From assembly GCA_016648135.1 (NCBI GenBank), contig JADDOH010004002.1, positions 186,001-250,000 on the forward strand: 64,000 nt of DNA, given 5' to 3'. The notes beneath the pieces are model-generated. The model saw only the letters and a list, made by a program, of their open reading frames with translations, was not told where the DNA came from and ran no database searches. The position numbers and the translations under genes were made by a program. This document shows, piece by piece, positions 43,244 through 54,182 of this stretch. Position 1 is the stretch's first letter. The number at the start of each line of letters is the position of its first letter. Source of the DNA: Agrypnia vestita (Eukaryota > Arthropoda > Insecta > Trichoptera > Phryganeidae).

Positions 43244-43968
43244 AATTTAATAAAGTGATGAAAACAAAGTGATTTGTGGTTTATTTTAAGTATAATTTTT
43301 TTAAACGCCCTCTCTCATAAAACCAAAATAGAAAAAATTATAATGTCGTCAAACAAAAATTACAACAACTACAAATTTTAATTTATTGTGAGAAAATTTT
43401 AAATTGAACTCCTTATTATATGTAATAATGTATGTGCATCTTACTTATATTATGTACATATACTCTTTACACCAACCTAATCTTAATCGGCCGAATACGA
43501 GAATTAATTTCTCTATTGAATTGGGTAGTTATAGTTTGAAAAAAAAGATAATTGACCTATTTGACAAAAGACGTCCACAAGATCCAATTTCCAACATCAA
43601 CATCAAAATATATTGTAAATCTAACTGGCACTGCCTCATCTGTACAATGTTAGGTAAAAATTTTCATTGTGAGGTTAATCAGGTTAATGTACCGTCGCGT
43701 CGGTAGGTGCAATTCTCTTTTTGTTGTGGCAGTATGCCTGCAGGGCGTGGTCCCGTGGAGTACCATGGACCTGTCTGCCTCTTCACCAGCGATGATGGAT
43801 GGCGTGAGAGACTTCTGTCTGGCGGTAAAAAGCTTCATATGTAGTCAGAGGTAGTCGTTTCCAAGAATAGTTACCAAAGGACAAAACCGTTTTAAAACGA
43901 ACATATCGTATACAGCAGGATATTCAAAAACACTTCATCACTCTTCCTCAGTCAAATGGGTTTTGTAT

Positions 43969-44718
43969 ATTGATGCAACGAATACTACTTTCACGAACAC
44001 GAATATCAAACCTACTATTCGGCGAATACGAATACGAATAATTCAACAAGGTAATAAATAATAGAGTCCCCGAACAAAACAAAATAAACTCGTCTCAATG
44101 GGCCGGCTTTGTTTTCGGACGAGTTCACTAACAAGTCATGTACACAAACCTATATCTTTATTCTTTATAACAAAAAAAAAAACAAATAAAGTTATACCTA
44201 TTTAAATTTAAGTTACCAGATTTCTTATCGAAATGTTTCCAAATATCACTTTTTTCGCGCTTACGAGAGGTCATGTTATTGGATTTATTTTGAAGTTAGA
44301 GTTAACACTTTTACACACAACGGAAATAAAATGGAACGAACAATACGTATTACAAAATAAAACTACATGGAATGAGCACGTAACCTTTTTAAAAACCTAA
44401 AAAAACTAGATGAAATGTTCATGTTATGCCGTGAAACAAAAAACAATTAACAATTGACGGCTTGAGTTCCATAGAAAAAATAATTTGAGAACTCAACAAA
44501 TCCGTTCATTCAGTGTACGCGGAATCCCCGATAATAGAGGTGTGTCCGGATACACGGTGCACAGTCAAACCGTAATTTTCGTTGCGTTCAGTTATAAATA
44601 GTTTGTTTTTAATATTCGTAATGATATTCGTGATGATATTCGACGAATACGAATATTCGGTAAATGTCTACTATTCGGCGAATACAAATATTCGTATTCG
44701 TATTCGTTGCATCACTAT
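43969..44718. mobile_element. hAT-like non-autonomous element, 750 bp, 8-bp TSD
   Basis: Ends attgatgcaacgaatac and (reverse complement) atagtgatgcaacgaatac; duplication TTTTGTAT at 43961-43968 and 44719-44726. Sub-terminal regions are rich in the short motif GAATAC/GAATATTCG in both orientations. No transposase frame was seen. Confidence 0.82.
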
Positions 44719-44785
44719 TTTTGTATCAAACACCTCTTTAGCTGGTTGATAAGAATCCGGTTAAACGTAGCCAACTGGACTGGTT

Positions 44786-44831
44786 AGTATTCCAGGATAT
44801 TCTGTCATATGACAGAATATCCTGGAATACT
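44786..44831. repeat. 46-bp perfect palindrome
   Basis: Starts agtattccagg, centre ctgtcat|atgacag, ends cctggaatact. No spacer. It is next to a GGATACTATAGCAGGG relative of the 20.8/55.8-kb hairpin family. Confidence 0.9.
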
Positions 44832-45191
44832 GGAATATCGTCCAGAGAGGTCGTGTACATATGTATACGACCTCGATGTTTCGGATACTATAGCAGGGAC
44901 TATCATCAAGGATGAGTGTTGTTGATAGTGTAGTTATTAAGTTATGTGATGGATTGGCTTGCAATACCGTGTCAAAAGCAGGCTTTATTATTGTAAGTCT
45001 TTTTAACCCAAAACGGAGAATTCTTTTTTCATCCCTTCAAATGTCCCAGCCTGTTTGTTCCTAACTCGTTTCATCCCGTATATCATTTGTATCCACAGAT
45101 TTTTATAATCTGTATGTATTTTGTTTTTATACATAGTTGCTCCTTTCACAAATGTCTTATGCTTACTGTATACAAATATGTATTTGGTTTT

Positions 45192-45515
45192 TGTTTTAAA
45201 AAAACAAGTTTTTACAATACTCTCTTTCGCTTTGAATCAGGTTTCGTGTCTACACACGCGTCGGGCTAATTACTCATATACAATGATTCCAATTTGAAAA
45301 AAACCATTAAAATTTCTAAAAATCCAAAATCATACTCTAATTATTAATTATTTTAAAACGAAAATTTGTTAGATTATTTTTATCGTCACCACGAGTCTGC
45401 CTGCAAAGTTTCAGCTCGATTCGATCACGGGAAAAGGGTTTAAAATCGATCCAAAGTTTTTTCGTCAGACAAGCAAGCAAGCAAGCAGACGCTACGAGTA
45501 AAAAGAAAGGGAATG
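45192..45515 (-). repeat. CTCCCTTTC MITE family copy
   Basis: aaaaaacaagtttttacaat then actctctttcgctttg at the left; tcgtcagacaagcaagcaag near the right end; then gagtaaaaagaaagggaatg. Confidence 0.8.
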
Positions 45516-45535
45516 AAAATAAAGAAGCGAACTAC

Positions 45536-45730
45536 CGGGATAATGGCAATGGGGCAAATTTTGGATGGAATTTTGGAGCGGCCCCGCTCTGCTTTTGCAA
45601 CGCTGGGTCGCACGGTTGCATTTAGCATTAAAAAATGCCAACCTGGTGGCGAATGAGCAGGACCAATAATGGAACTTATGTTTATAAAGCAGTCCTAAGT
45701 AAATGGTGGGTCCGCCCCCAGGCATTGTGT
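45536..45730 (+). repeat. Repeat shared with 3.5 kb
   Basis: cattaaaaaatgccaacctg, gtggcgaatgagcagg, accaataatggaact and tggtgggtccgccc. It begins directly after the CTCCCTTTC MITE. Confidence 0.6.
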
Positions 45731-46439
45731 TATGTGTATGTTCCAACCGATGCCAGATCACTATCTTTGCGAAATCTACGACATAAGTGGTTTTGAAGAG
45801 CCGGTCACTACGAGGTTTTTAATTTGAAGCCTTCATCCCTATTAGTTCGGGTGTTTTTAGATCTCGAGTGCCTCCTTAACCGAATACTGCGTTTCTTGGC
45901 TCCAAATATTATTTTTACAATCTAACGCAATGATTAGTCACTACGCAACTCTACACTTGAATATTTTACGAGGTTTTGAAACGAGTTTCAGTTTCAGTGC
46001 CGATGTTCATAATTAATGGTAACAATATTTGCAGAGTTTAAGAATAAGATAGCAACAAATACAAAATGCAGTTTTTTGTATGCAGGCCTTTATCGTTACC
46101 TACCTCGCTAGGTACATAAAAATACCTGTTCTGAGGTAAGTAGCCATTCCATTCATTGAGACTCCATTTAAATATCTAATTTCATGGTTGCGTTATTAGA
46201 AAAATAAAAATAAAGTAAAATAAATTAGAGTAAAAAGTATATACATATATGAACAAACAAAATGTGTAAATAATTCTATTAATACCAATGTAGATTGTAT
46301 AATAATAAAAGTATAGACAGAATAGGTGTCATTAATGAGTGACTTTGATCATCGGAGGACCTCTTCCAGGTGTCTTTTACCAATTTAAAAGATAACGATA
46401 TTACTTCCTTTCAGACCTCATTTCTCCACAATCTCTTAT
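45731..46439. other. Nothing recognised
   Basis: AT-rich text leading into the 159-bp array. Confidence 0.4.
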
Positions 46440-47216
46440 GCAGTAAGTAAGTTCATACTGCGAAGAAGATAAGCCTACAAATGTTTGTTTACATATCCCA
46501 AAAGGCAGAGTCGTGATTCTCCAGTTGCCTGGTGGTCCAAGAAGAGTACGAGTCGCAGCAGTAGTACTCACACAACAGTTAGAGCAACAATCTCTCATGC
46601 ATGTAGTAAGTTCATACTGCGAAGAAGATAAGCCTACAAATGTTTGTTTACATATCACGAAAGGCAGAGTCGTGATTCTCCGGTTGCCTGGTGGTCTAAG
46701 AAGAGTACGAGTCGCAGCAGTAGTACTCACACAACAGTTAGAGTAACAATCTCTCATGCATGTAGTAAGTTCATACTGAAGAAGATAAGCCTACAAATGT
46801 TTGTTTACACATCACAAAAGGCAGAGTCGTGATTCTCCAGTTGCCTGGTGGTCCAAGAAGAGTACGAGTCGCAGCAGTAGTACTCACACAATAGTTAGAG
46901 TAACAATCTCTCATGCATGTAGTAAGTTCATACTGCGAAGAAGATAAGCCTACAAATGTTTGTTTACATATCACAAAAGGCAGAGTCGTGATTCTCCGGT
47001 TGCCTGGTGGTCTAAGAAGAGTACGAGTCGCAGCAGTAGTACTCACACAACAGTTAGAGTAACAATCTCTCATGCATGTAGTAAGTTCATACTGAAGAAG
47101 ATAAGCCTACAAATGTTTGTTTACACATCACAAAAGGCAGAGTCGTGATTCTCCAGTTGCCTGGTGGTCCAAGAAGAGTACGAGTCGCAGCAGTAGTACT
47201 CACACAACAGTTAGAG
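46440..47216. repeat. 159-bp tandem repeat, 4.9 units, alternating A/B order
   Basis: ttcatactg occurs at 46452, 46611, 46770, 46927 and 47086 (spacing 159, 159, 157, 159). Units 1, 3 and 5 have ctccagttgcc and ggtccaag; units 2 and 4 have ctccggttgcc and ggtctaag. The pattern A-B-A-B-A implies a later duplication of a 316-318 bp dimer. The open frames here are by-products of the repeat. Confidence 0.95.
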
Positions 47217-47470
47217 CGGGCGGTACGAAGGTCGGACAGCCGAATGAATGAGCGCGCCGCGGAAGAGAGTACAACGCTCGACAGAAAAACAGACACAGAA
47301 CCGGTTGCTGACGAGAGAAATTCTGCGGCGTGCCTCGCCCGCATAACTCGGCGTCCAACCGCGTTATCTAGCCATCGTGGACACACATAGTCAGGTGCTT
47401 GCAGACTAATGGACCAGAACTGGACGGAGGAAACCTAATGACCGTATACCGAACGTCCGGCAAAACAACT
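47217..47470. other. GC-rich unique patch after the 159-bp array
   Basis: gcgggcggtacgaaggtcgg, gcgcgccgcggaagagag and ctcggcgtccaaccgcgtta. No long credible coding frame. The function is not visible. Confidence 0.3.
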
Positions 47471-47473
47471 ACT

Positions 47474-47844
47474 GGAATAATCCAAGACTATGGTCCCGTT
47501 GTTCATACTATGAAAATAAGTATTTCACTACATAATTTAATGTCCTGTTAATTTAATCTAACTAAAATAATCGTAATCTAAATTATACAAACCAAACCTA
47601 AAAACCTAACCTAACCAAACCTAATAACTAACCAAACCAAACCTAATAACCTAACCTAACCTCATATATTGAATATGAAATGTCAAAATATGCAGTCCAT
47701 TTTTCGAAATTTTAAAGTGTAATATCTTATTTAATACTTACTTTTTAAACGTAAATTATCTTTCATTTTGTTATTAGCATATTCAATAATATAGTGAAAT
47801 AATCATTTTCGTTGTATATGCAATGGGGCCATTATCTTGGATTT
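47474..47844. repeat. Same MITE family, copy 3
   Basis: aatccaagactatggtccc at the left to attatcttggattt at the right; two internal aaaccaaacctaataac units. Confidence 0.82.
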
Positions 47845-48156
47845 AGCCCAACTACTTGTTTAATCAGGCGAATTGGCGCACTTTTTAACGCTGTCACCAG
47901 TGACTCCCTGGTGACTGTGATCGCCATTTTACGATAGTGCCAGTACACGAATAAATAAGCAAAAATTATAACCTTAATAGTAGCAAAGAACTCCATTTCA
48001 GAATGAAGACTACAACACACACACGTTCACCAATTTGAAGAATACGAAGTGTGCGCTTCATTTATAGTAGGTACCAAAATATTACGTACTACATCTTCTT
48101 GAATGAAGTACATGAAGTGATCTAATTGTAGTACTACAAAATTGTGCGCGTATAGA

Positions 48157-48595
48157 CGTACCACTATAACTTGGCGTGTGAGGGAGGGCGTCCCTATCGT
48201 GTAACAGAAGTTGTCAGGATGTAAATTTATTACACAATACATAATGTACAGAATGTCCGGTGACCGGTGTCGTATTAAATACAGAAATTTGGTAGGGCAG
48301 CACTAAAGAAACCATGCAGTAATGGCGGCCTGTTCTATCTGTCAAACTGTCAGACGGTAATATCGGTCCATTATTCGCTTTTTCAGCTTCGCAAAACTTT
48401 AATACTTCATTGGCAATTGTTCTTGCACCATCCCGGACTGTTTAGCATGTTTTAGACATAATAATTCAGTGTATATTGATAATCAAGATGCTTCCGACCA
48501 AATACAAAATTGAACTAAATGACAGGCCGGGTGCGGGCGGGGCGGTTTTTAGTTCAAAATTCGCCGCACGCCAAGTTACGTCGGGCAAGCAATAG
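48157..48595 (+). repeat. Copy of the left half of the 57.7-kb hAT element
   Basis: cgtaccactataacttggcg through gtacagaatgtccggtgacc and atggcggcctgttctatctg to cgggcaagcaatag; more than 90 percent identical by eye to 57866-58330. The flanks differ: here arms rich in gaagtgtgcacttc (48040-48130, 48690-48790) suggest a second TIR element. Confidence 0.75.
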
Positions 48596-49276
48596 CTAGA
48601 AATTATCGCCGGCGGGAGGGTTGAATTTGAAGGAGTCGTTTTATCTACATACCTCAACAGGAAAACCGGCCAAAAATTTTCACCAGATTGAAGTGTGTAG
48701 TTTGAAGTATCTATTTTGAAGTATGAAACTTCAATTAAAAACGTGTGAAGTGTGCACTTCAGTACATTGCAGTACTTAGTACAGAGCGAACCCATCACTA
48801 CTCAACAGTATTCAAGTACACTATTCTATCCGTATAACACAACGGGGCCATTCCTTAAAAAGCATGTTAATTCATAGCTTCCTAATGTATACACGTAGAT
48901 AATAATAATAATAAATAAACAACTGACACGTGACAGGACAGGTAAATGGATAACAAGATGGGCTCGACTGGCAGTGTCCTACGATCGTGATTTTCGTAAC
49001 CGGTGATTTTTAAGTAACCTACGGCCGTCAACTTTGGATACTGAGAATCCGGACTTCAGAGATGAGATACCCAAGAGGAGTAGACGTTAGTGGATCAAAT
49101 CAGGATTATGGGATATAATCATAATGCGAGAGGATCTTGGAATGGACCATTAAAAATCCAAATAGATAAAATCTGTAAGTTATGTTAGTAAGATATATCC
49201 AAGATATATCCTTCGCATGGGAAACGACAGACTGACTAAACGTATTTAATAGTGGCGAAGTAAAGAAGGATTCTAT

Positions 49277-49730
49277 TAGTGTATATTATAGATATCTCAC
49301 AGAGACGAAACTGTATTAATTATGGGAAAGTAGGTATAGAAGTCATTTGGGTGTACACAGGACTTATGACCTGTCTTTTTATGGTTGGCTTAAGTGATCA
49401 CTTTACACAATTGTAACATTCGCCATTTCCACCCATGATAGAATATACCATGCTTATTCATTTTTGGAAGTTGTATATATGTTCAAATTGCGTGGAAAGC
49501 TTTCATATATGAGTTGTAAGCGCCTTTTCCATGCGGCCTGTACAAAGGCATTTTCATTCCCCTCATAAAGTCCTGTGGTACACCCAAATGACTTCTATAC
49601 CTACTTTCCCATAATTAATACAGTTTCGTCTCTGTGAGATATCTATAATATACACTAATTGATTAATAATGTCTCTGTGACATAAATCCAGCACTGTTCT
49701 GAAAGATTTGAACAAACTCAAAATATTCTG
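49277..49730 (+). mobile_element. TCTCACAGAGAC-family short element, copy 2, with internal hairpin
   Basis: Flanked by aaggattctat at 49266-49276 and 49731-49741. Starts tagtgtatattatagatat, ends caaactcaaaatattctg. About 110 bp of its 5' end (to gtgtacacaggactt) recurs inverted at about 49567-49660, giving a long hairpin absent from copy 1. Confidence 0.85.
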
Positions 49731-49894
49731 AAGGATTCTATTATTCACGTGTTTTATTGTATTAAATATGTACTCTTTTATGTTATACGTTTTCAAATTT
49801 TTCTATTATTAATAAATAGGGTGAACGGTGCTTTGAATGCAATAATCTCTAATAGAAATATGTCTACCGAGGCAAAACTACGGTAACGGTACAT

Positions 49895-50397
49895 AATGGA
49901 GTTCTGGTACCGACACTAATGTACGGAAGTGAAGCCTCGAGCTGGTAGAAGAGGAACGAAAGTAGATTGAATGCAGTGGAGATGAGGTCCCTTAGACGTA
50001 CGTGTAGCAAATCCATGTATGATAAGAGTAAAGAATGGAGATATTAGGAATGAACGTAAAGCTGATCGTAGCATAATACATAGAATAAAAATAGGGTCGC
50101 TCAGGTGGTTTGGGCATGTTGAGCGAATGAATGAGGGAAGAATGGTAAGAAAGATATATGACGCAAGTGTTGACGGCGCCAGAAAGAGAGGGCGACCACG
50201 GGAGACGTGGCATGACCAGATTAACCAGATACTTGAAGATGGTCCTGATAGAAGCCTCAACAACCGTCGAATTTGCATGCGAGATGTATGAATGTAGACG
50301 AAGCGAAAGTTGTATGTCAGAACAGAAGAGTATTGCGTTCTATCCTCTCTGCCTACCCCCACGGGAAAACGGCGCGATGGTAAGTTAGTTAGTTAGT
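49895..50397 (+). mobile_element. LINE family A copy with (TTAG)n tail
   Basis: In order: tacggaagtgaagcctcgag (YGSEAW region), the frame LRWFGHVERMNEGRMVRKIY, then GRPRETWHDQINQILEDGP, RNEQ-like codons upstream, and the 3' end ggcgcgatggtaagttagtt. The RRIC(M)RDV end is shifted by small deletions. The frame is open for about 90 residues. Confidence 0.85.
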
Positions 50398-50639
50398 TAA
50401 TGTATTTTATCGTATTATATCTATCTCTACTTATATTTTATTTTTTGTCTATTTCAATACTGATGTATAATTTTATTTCTATAATTTATACACACATATT
50501 TCTATAATTTATACACACATATTGTGTATTAATGCGTAGTAGGTAAAAGGCTATTTAGCCGTGTATATTAAATAAATAAATATACGTTTGTTTCAATGCC
50601 CAAATATGTATTTTTATTTATGGTTTTTGTGTTTAATTT

Positions 50640-51210
50640 GTAGAACTCCATATTTATTTTTAGCGAAATTTAAAATTAATTAAATTTTAATAAATATTAT
50701 TATTAAGTTCTACGGATTAAGTATTTTTATGTGTTACAGCTGTTTCGTTTCATAAATATAAAATATAAAATATAAAATATAAAATCATAAATATAAAATA
50801 TAAAAAGGATCCAAATATTAAACTTTTAAATAATCATCAAAAAATGATCTTCTCTCCACTTCTAAATATTTTTAAAAAACCAATAATCAAGGACATAAAT
50901 TAAAATAATATTTATAAATAACACTTGCAGAAAACGGGGAATTTTGATAATTAAGCATAACGTTAACCGAGGCACTTTTAATGATAAGTGCCCGGGAAAA
51001 AACGTACATTACTACAGGTCTTCACCACAAATATCTAATTACTCTAAAGGTAAGGGGTAACTTAAAATTGTATAAATAAGTCATTTGTACGTGGTATATC
51101 CACTGTTTGATAATGGCCTTACAAGCCGAAACAGCTGTAACACATACTTAACCCGTAGAACTTAATAATAATATTTATTAAAATTTAATTAATTTTAAAT
51201 TTCGCTAAAA
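50640..51210. mobile_element. Hairpin element with hammerhead-like variant
   Basis: Arms 50655-50755 and 51130-51207 (tttagcgaaatttaaaatta, aataaatattattattaag, ttctacgg) are inverted. The right side includes TTGATAA, GGC/GCC stem II, GAAA and the palindrome ACAGCTGT then A; the left arm keeps only GAAAC and the palindrome. Confidence 0.7.
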
Positions 51211-52289
51211 AAAAAAATACCCAAATATGTCAACCGTAATATATTTAGCTATTTATATTATTTCTCTGTTAGATGAAGCACTATTTCTGTTTTAAAAAAA
51301 TCTAGTGATAGATTATATTCTGGCGCATACTTTTCTTCTAATATTGTACGCTACAATAAAATACTACTAGTATAAAATACGAAAACAACTTAAAACGGTA
51401 CGAAGCATCGAAAATCTTGGGTATTTGTAGTTTGCACAGGTGTGGCCGGGATTCCAACACCAGCTTCATACTAATTATTCCAGTCACGTGTGCTGGTGGC
51501 GTGCTCGAAATAAATACAACCAAATCAAAATTGTAAATACACCAATTTGTCTTTTACAGAGCCATTTTAAACATTTAATGTATGCTTAAAAAATATGTGA
51601 TAGAAAACAAATAATAAGTGTTGCGTGTAAAATAATAATGACAGATGTGTTCGTTTTTACTTTCGGTTCAAAGTACTTTTAAACGCAATGGAAAATTACT
51701 TCTGAGAGTTAAAAAAAAACGGTTACGTGTATCAGACACGTGTAAAATTTCATCACTACATAGAATGTAATAAATTAATAGATGGATTATTATTAGATTC
51801 CCTCACTACACACAAGAATCGTAATTCTTTTTGGTGAGGTATATACATACAAAAAAATTATTTGTAAATATTTTCAAGGTATCTTTGTAATAAAATATTA
51901 TATATATTATTAATTTAATAAATAAAAAAAATTAAAAAAACATTTTTTTTAACATAGAAAAAATAAATTATTATGCATTTTATTAATAACTTGTACATTA
52001 TTTCGTATATTTTATACGAGTACATGACAACTGCATACAAAACGTACACATCTGCGCACGTATCGCGGAATGGGGCGTAGACTAACCTAACCTAACCGTG
52101 AAATAAGTCATATATATGTATTTTCACTATGTCGTGCGCGGTTATCTGCGTGTGCAGCTGTCTATGTACGCACTTGTCTTGTATGCAATTGCCTAAGTGT
52201 CCGATTGCCTTGTGTGCAGTTATCTGATCACCTATGTTTCTTATACTACGTTATATAGAATGTAACGAAAAATTTAAAATTGAATGAAA
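51211..52289. other. Nothing recognised
   Basis: AT-rich; short frames only. Confidence 0.4.
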
Positions 52290-52490
52290 AATAAATATAT
52301 TAGGCGAGTGTTGAGGGCAACAGGGATAGAGAACATCCGCGAAAGACCTGGCGTGATCAGATAAACCAAATATTAGAGGGTAGCCCAATTAAAAGTTTTA
52401 AAGACAAAGAAGCGCGCATGAAGAGAGGTACAACAGTGGAAGAGGCAAGAGCGCCATGGCAGAAGAGAGTAAATTAGGTAGTTAGTAAGA
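52290..52490 (+). mobile_element. LINE family A, decayed fragment
   Basis: ggcgagtgttgagggcaaca, then ccgcgaaagacctggcgtga and aggcaagagcgccatggca correspond to EASVEGN, RPRKTWRDQ and EARAPWQ codons of family A. It ends gtaggtagttagtaag-like, a remnant of the tail. Confidence 0.7.
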
Positions 52491-53240
52491 AAAGCAGTAA
52501 ACGTTGCGTAGTTTCGGTATGTGAAGGGTGGACAGGGTCAAGATAGTGATAAAGATAGGAAAAGAAGAAGTCCATCAAATTGGACCACTACAGAAACAAC
52601 CACAAATCAAGGGGTGAAGAGGCGCTATGAACAACGCTCGTGGACTTTCGAGTCCTTTGAGGCCGCTAAGAACGTGAAAAACATCCTAGTTTCAAAATAG
52701 CATCTCTACTAATTGAAAAATAAACGATAAGGCCTTAAATAGCAGTTCCGAACACGATTCAACAACCATTAAATGTTGTCGTTGCGACCAAAAACGTGAA
52801 CTACAAAATACATTGCCGATAACCAACGAACAAACATAATTTTAGTAGGTGATCACATTTCAAACAAACAGTGAACAAACATGCGTTTCTAACTGGGGCA
52901 GCTAAGGTCGACGCACCTTCCAAATTAGGGATAGGCCACCGTGCCCTACTGCGGCCGTGTGTGCGAGAACAGATGTCTGCAGAGTCACTCATGCAAGAAC
53001 TATTGTATGGGAACCGACACACACCTAAGCAAACAAATTATCTAACGAATTTCCAACGTTTTGAATACTTAAAACAATTCGGGGGGACACTCTTTGTGAA
53101 CTATGCACCTATGAAATGAAAAAAAATGCACTGGGGGTGATTATGACGGGAGCTTGCGATCCAGCATATCCAGCAGATACATTAAAAAATGTCAAGAAAA
53201 AGATAAAAGCAAGTAATTTTCAAAAAACAGAGGGAAATCA
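52491..53240. other. Unassigned
   Basis: An 82-codon frame at 52871-53119 has no motif and ends in the hammerhead element; not called as a gene. Confidence 0.35.
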
Positions 53241-53600
53241 TGTTAACAGAGTGTTACTTCACTTAGTAAAAACCACTACCAGATCGAAGGTCTACCGGTT
53301 TCGAGATGTGCTCGTCTCTTCGTCAGGACCAACACTACACTACTATGATCACAACACTATACACCACAACCATAGTATTGTTAATTTCTTCATCAATATT
53401 TATCACATGCATGTTAATCTTGTCAGAGACAAGCATACACTAACTTGCCTACATAACGATCAGGAATCTACGAGGGAGAGAGAGTGAGGGGCGGCGTCTA
53501 AAGTGGGTGTTACTAAATTTTTTGTGAAAGTTAAATTGAGCAAAGGGCTGCATGGAAAATTGATTTGGTTATTTATTAGAGGTGTATTATTATTCACCTC
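53241..53600 (-). mobile_element. Hammerhead-bearing element, copy with intact core
   Basis: Shares long blocks with 23.80-24.22 kb in the opposite orientation (gtctaaagtgggtgttac, gttaatcttgtcagagac, ccataatattgt-like text). The minus strand carries the ribozyme-like motif. The boundaries are approximate. Confidence 0.7.
53287..53332 (-). ncRNA. Hammerhead-ribozyme-like motif
   Basis: Minus strand: stem I GGTC with GACC (53327-53330 and 53289-53292); CTGACGA (53320-53326); extra A; stem II GAGA with TCTC; GAAA (53299-53302); perfect palindromic stem III ACCGGT (53294-53299); NUH = GTA. All invariant residues are present. Confidence 0.75.
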
Positions 53601-54182
53601 TTCCCTAATGTAAAAAAAATTTCAACATTATTTTCTGAGATGGTTTGAAAATTCGGAAAAATTGTTGTTATTAAGACTTTAAGTTATTAAGACCTCATAT
53701 GTTCTTTGATCCTAGTATTGAAATTGCGAGATGACCTTCCAATATAATGTGATGGACACGAGCTACATGTTAATTGGTATTAATATTAATAATTGATTAG
53801 ATTTAAAAGAAAACGATTCTCCAATTCTTTAGCCTTTCTAATTCATCTGTCACTCACCATTCTTCGAACTTGAGGATGGATAACACTTCCTTTACCAATG
53901 CAAAGTCTCCATTTAAGACCTTCTTTCCCCCAGGTTCACCATCTCTTCGATAAATGTGTCCCAATTTATTTTGAATTGCATGCATATTTTTGGACAATAT
54001 CTGTTACCTCCTGTTATCTCGTAAAAGATATTAACATATAATGTGATACAACAATGAAAGAGACAGTTCATATCTCCATATATTAAGTATTAGGAGCCTG
54101 CAGTAGTTGTAGGTTTTAGCCTTTAGAGATGAGGTTAGGTTAGCATTATTTAAATAAATTCTTTTGAGCAAGGAATAATAAG

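Larger units (their letters stand above)
42880..43300. mobile_element. Hairpin element with hammerhead motifs
   Basis: The left arm (aaataaaacacaaatcactt, gttttcacc, tattagattatacaatcta) is inverted at 43185-43300. The loop contains a G13 run near 43047 and cccttcccctcaccctcccc. The + arm has an intact core; the minus arm has CTGAAGC. Confidence 0.85.

Noticed and set aside
43650..43838. Minus-strand 62-codon frame MKLFTARQKSLTPSIIAGEE
   Set aside because: GC-richer than its flanks but no recognisable motif or splice sites; not supported as a gene.
45460..45480. tcgtcag as a hammerhead core in the CTCCCTTTC MITE
   Set aside because: No GAAA partner or stem II at the right distance; the match is chance.
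46401..47386. Several 60-118 codon frames on both strands with repeated CVSTTAATRTLL
   Set aside because: Translations of the 159-bp tandem unit; repeats stay open because units differ by few indels.
49563..49796. Frame sharing VYIIDISQRRNCINYGKVGI with one at 58547-58777
   Set aside because: The shared peptide is the inverted or direct copy of the TCTCACAGAGAC element, not a conserved protein.
52871..53119. 82-codon frame MNKHAFLTGAAKVDAPSKLG
   Set aside because: No domain, no splice logic, and it runs toward a mobile element; kept as unassigned.
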